Shown here: positions 62,448 to 64,000 of the stretch, one piece after another
How positions within the stretch are numbered: position 1 is the stretch's first letter
Layout of the letters: every line of letters begins with the position of its first letter
Origin: Tolypothrix sp. PCC 7712
Lineage (GTDB): Bacteria; Cyanobacteriota; Cyanobacteriia; Cyanobacteriales; Nostocaceae
NCBI RefSeq assembly: GCF_025860405.1
Contig: NZ_CP063785.1
Coordinates: 8,309,390-8,373,389, forward strand
Length of the DNA stretch: 64,000 bases
Direction: 5' to 3'
Position numbers and translations under genes: made by a program
The notes under the pieces: model-generated
Told to the model about the DNA's origin: nothing
The model's input: only the letters and a program-made list of their open reading frames with translations
Database searches by the model: none

Positions 62448-62951
62448 TCAAAATTTCTGCACACTGTAGTAAAGACAAGCCACACTACCGACTACATAAA
62501 CAACCCAAGTGCCAAAGAAACCGATTGCTCTACCTGGTGATGGGCCATAAGTCTGTATTAATCCCCAAGCATGAGCAATCCGCGCAACTATTAACAGAGT
62601 ACCTAGCATCCACAACAGTACCCTCTCCGCCTGCATTAACTCTAGGGCAATCAGGAATATCAGACTCAGGGGTACGTATTCTGTAAAGTTACCATAGGCT
62701 CGCATAGTACGCTGCAAAGCCCCATCATCCATATTTTTGGCGACAATAAACTGTTGTGTGATTTTTTCCACAAACCTTGCCCAAGCATTAGGACGATCTA
62801 AGTAATTGGGTTGTGATGCGATCTCACCTGGAGATGCACCATGCCAAATCCGAGTACGAGTGCGTTCCATTGCCACTAGATATGACAAAAATAAGGCAAG
62901 TAGCCCATGACAGCCAATAAAGAAGGTGGAAATAGGAATAAGAACCATCAT
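62448..62951 (-). CDS. MAPEG-family membrane protein
   Basis: The 167-residue protein has four hydrophobic helices: TFFIGCHGLLALFLSYLVAM, VPLSLIFLIALELM, VLLWMLGTLLIVARIAHAWG and GTWVVYVVGSVACLYYS. It carries the MAPEG-typical RAYGNFTEYVPL segment. MAPEG proteins are membrane glutathione transferases or related enzymes acting on lipids and electrophiles. I use the ATG at 62951; the next ATG is adjacent. It lies head-to-head with an AraC regulator gene. Confidence 0.88.
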   Translation of the reverse strand: MMVLIPISTFFIGCHGLLALFLSYLVAMERTRTRIWHGASPGEIASQPNYLDRPNAWARFVEKITQQFIVAKNMDDGALQRTMRAYGNFTEYVPLSLIFLIALELMQAERVLLWMLGTLLIVARIAHAWGLIQTYGPSPGRAIGFFGTWVVYVVGSVACLYYSVQKF

Positions 62952-63091
62952 TGACAATTACTTGTTGCAAAATCTTAATTTTGAAAATACTCGGCTGCAA
63001 TTGTCAGTGTCTTTTCAATTCTTGCGGAATCTTGAAATCTGCTTTTGAGACAATAAGGGTTAAAACATTTAATACTTGCTTGTCTGTGCTG
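62952..63091. promoter_or_regulatory. Divergent promoter region between MAPEG and AraC genes
   Basis: 140 bases separate the two starts. A regulator of the AraC family often controls its divergent neighbour from such a gap. I could not fix an operator by eye. Confidence 0.45.
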
Positions 63092-63994
63092 ATGAATCTG
63101 CTCAAAGAGTTTTTGTTCAATCCCCCAGAACGCAAAATCCCTCTGGATCAACCCCCGTTAGAAACTCTACCTCAGTGGGGACACTGGCTAGAAACACCAG
63201 AGATGATGGTAGCAATTATTCCCCCAGGACATTTAGAAGTCAATATTCGTTCACCACTTAACCTTGTAGTCACAAGTTTTGGGGAAACGCAGGGAATTGC
63301 TGCCTTCAATAGCGATCGCCTACAACCTTACCAAGCACTACCAGGAGGTTTTGATATTGTGCCGAATGGTACTACTTATAGTTCGGTAGAAGATGCTGCT
63401 TGTTTTGTGGTGTTTGGATATTCCCAATCTTTTCTTGAGCGCATAGTCCAAGTTGAAGCCGAAGGACAGACAATTGAATTACAGCCAGGGCAAATTCCTA
63501 AAACTCATTGGGGTTTGAGTGTTGCGATCGCTATACAAGAGTTTTTTGATAATGGACAAACTGGTGGTGCATTTTACTTAGAATCAGTCGCCACGGCAGT
63601 TTTGGCACAGATCATTTACCGCCGTTCCAACTTTTCTGGACGGTTTAAACGTCCTCCAGAATTTTTGGAGCCAAACTCGTTCAAGGTTGTCTTAGAATAC
63701 ATTAGAGCGCATTTATCCCAAGAACTGAGCCTGAACCAAATTGCTGCCACAATAGGATTTAGTCCCTATCATTTTGCACGCGCATTTCAAGTTACAACTG
63801 GACTGTCTCCTTATCAATATATCCTCCGGTGTCGGTTGGAATTTGCCGAACAATTATTACGCACCCAAAAGCTGCCCCTAGCACAGGTAGCAGTAGCAGC
63901 AGGATTTGGCAACCAGAGTCATATGACATCTGTGTTTAAACGAATGCTACATACAACTCCCAAGCGTTATCAGCAAGATATAAGTGGTGTTTAG
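63092..63994 (+). CDS. AraC-family transcriptional regulator
   Basis: The 300-residue protein has an N-terminal cupin-like sensing region (about 20-150; GHWLETPEMMVAIIPPGHLEVN, PGGFDIVPNGTTYS) and a C-terminal AraC DNA-binding domain (about 200-298) with both helix-turn-helix motifs: LNQIAATIGFSPYHFARAFQ and AQVAVAAGFGNQSHMTSVFKR. I start at ATG 63092 (MNLLKEFLF); an upstream in-frame TTG at 62951 would cross the MAPEG start. The divergent arrangement suggests control of the MAPEG-DUF4336 unit, by inference. Confidence 0.9.
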   Translation: MNLLKEFLFNPPERKIPLDQPPLETLPQWGHWLETPEMMVAIIPPGHLEVNIRSPLNLVVTSFGETQGIAAFNSDRLQPYQALPGGFDIVPNGTTYSSVEDAACFVVFGYSQSFLERIVQVEAEGQTIELQPGQIPKTHWGLSVAIAIQEFFDNGQTGGAFYLESVATAVLAQIIYRRSNFSGRFKRPPEFLEPNSFKVVLEYIRAHLSQELSLNQIAATIGFSPYHFARAFQVTTGLSPYQYILRCRLEFAEQLLRTQKLPLAQVAVAAGFGNQSHMTSVFKRMLHTTPKRYQQDISGV

Positions 63995-64000
63995 ACCATA

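Overview
The window is chromosomal DNA of a filamentous, probably heterocyst-forming cyanobacterium (Nostocales). The evidence is the abundant HIP1 octamer GCGATCGC, intergenic arrays of short tandem repeats (7-mers such as GGGGATT and GGGGACT, 9-mers such as GATGAGGGA) typical of that order, and oxygenic-photosynthesis genes (petM, a ycf39-type PSII assembly factor, a PSII S4-domain protein, an nblR-like regulator). A complete kaiA-kaiB-kaiC clock cluster is followed by a TolC/HgdD outer-membrane exporter gene, an order I recall from Nostoc sp. PCC 7120. The species cannot be fixed from the sequence alone.

Layout. 1-8 kb: the 3' part of sbcD, uvsE, an Hsp70-like ATPase, a cytochrome b-type membrane protein with a membrane-anchored WD40 protein, and an arylamine N-acetyltransferase. 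8-24 kb is the accessory-looking part. It holds two small unknown genes, a histidine-methyltransferase-fold enzyme with altered substrate residues, a small thylakoid-type protein, a ComFB (c-di-GMP receptor family) gene, a TPR-CHAT protease-like protein and a membrane GTPase. It also holds a two-gene operon encoding a RelE-like domain fused to a superfamily I helicase plus a membrane-tailed coiled-coil protein (17239-19572), an aldo/keto reductase, a double-glycine-leader peptide gene and a nuclease lipoprotein. 24-36 kb: a metacaspase/EF-hand/GUN4 fusion, tRNA-Ser(GGA), an FdC2-type ferredoxin, a degenerate nuclease lipoprotein, inositol monophosphatase, a J-TPR protein coupled to hisZ, a 4Fe-4S-type ferredoxin, a LivF-type ATPase, a Tat-exported beta carbonic anhydrase, and a four-helix-bundle gene coupled to a JAMM peptidase followed by a MoeB-rhodanese E1 enzyme. 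36-49 kb: a SWIM protein, lpdA, trpC, small DUF genes, an nblR-like regulator, nadK, ycf39, petM (missed by simple ORF length cutoffs) and pdxA. 49-64 kb: a CBS/histidine-kinase/triple-receiver protein divergent from kaiABC, then hgdD, small unknown genes, a GNAT enzyme, the PSII S4 protein, a DUF4336 protein, and a MAPEG protein divergent from an AraC regulator.

The intergenic space is dense with repeats. At least four dispersed palindromic families recur, including two MITE-like families with recognisable ends, plus a 42-bp tandem repeat made of two diverged 21-bp halves, a 38-bp perfect palindrome and many short-tandem-repeat tracts. The strongest candidate for an undescribed system is the RelE-helicase/coiled-coil operon. 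Next come the kinase beside a KaiA that lacks its pseudo-receiver, the metacaspase-GUN4 fusion and the orphan double-glycine peptide. Functions are assigned by eye from motifs; no database search was run.
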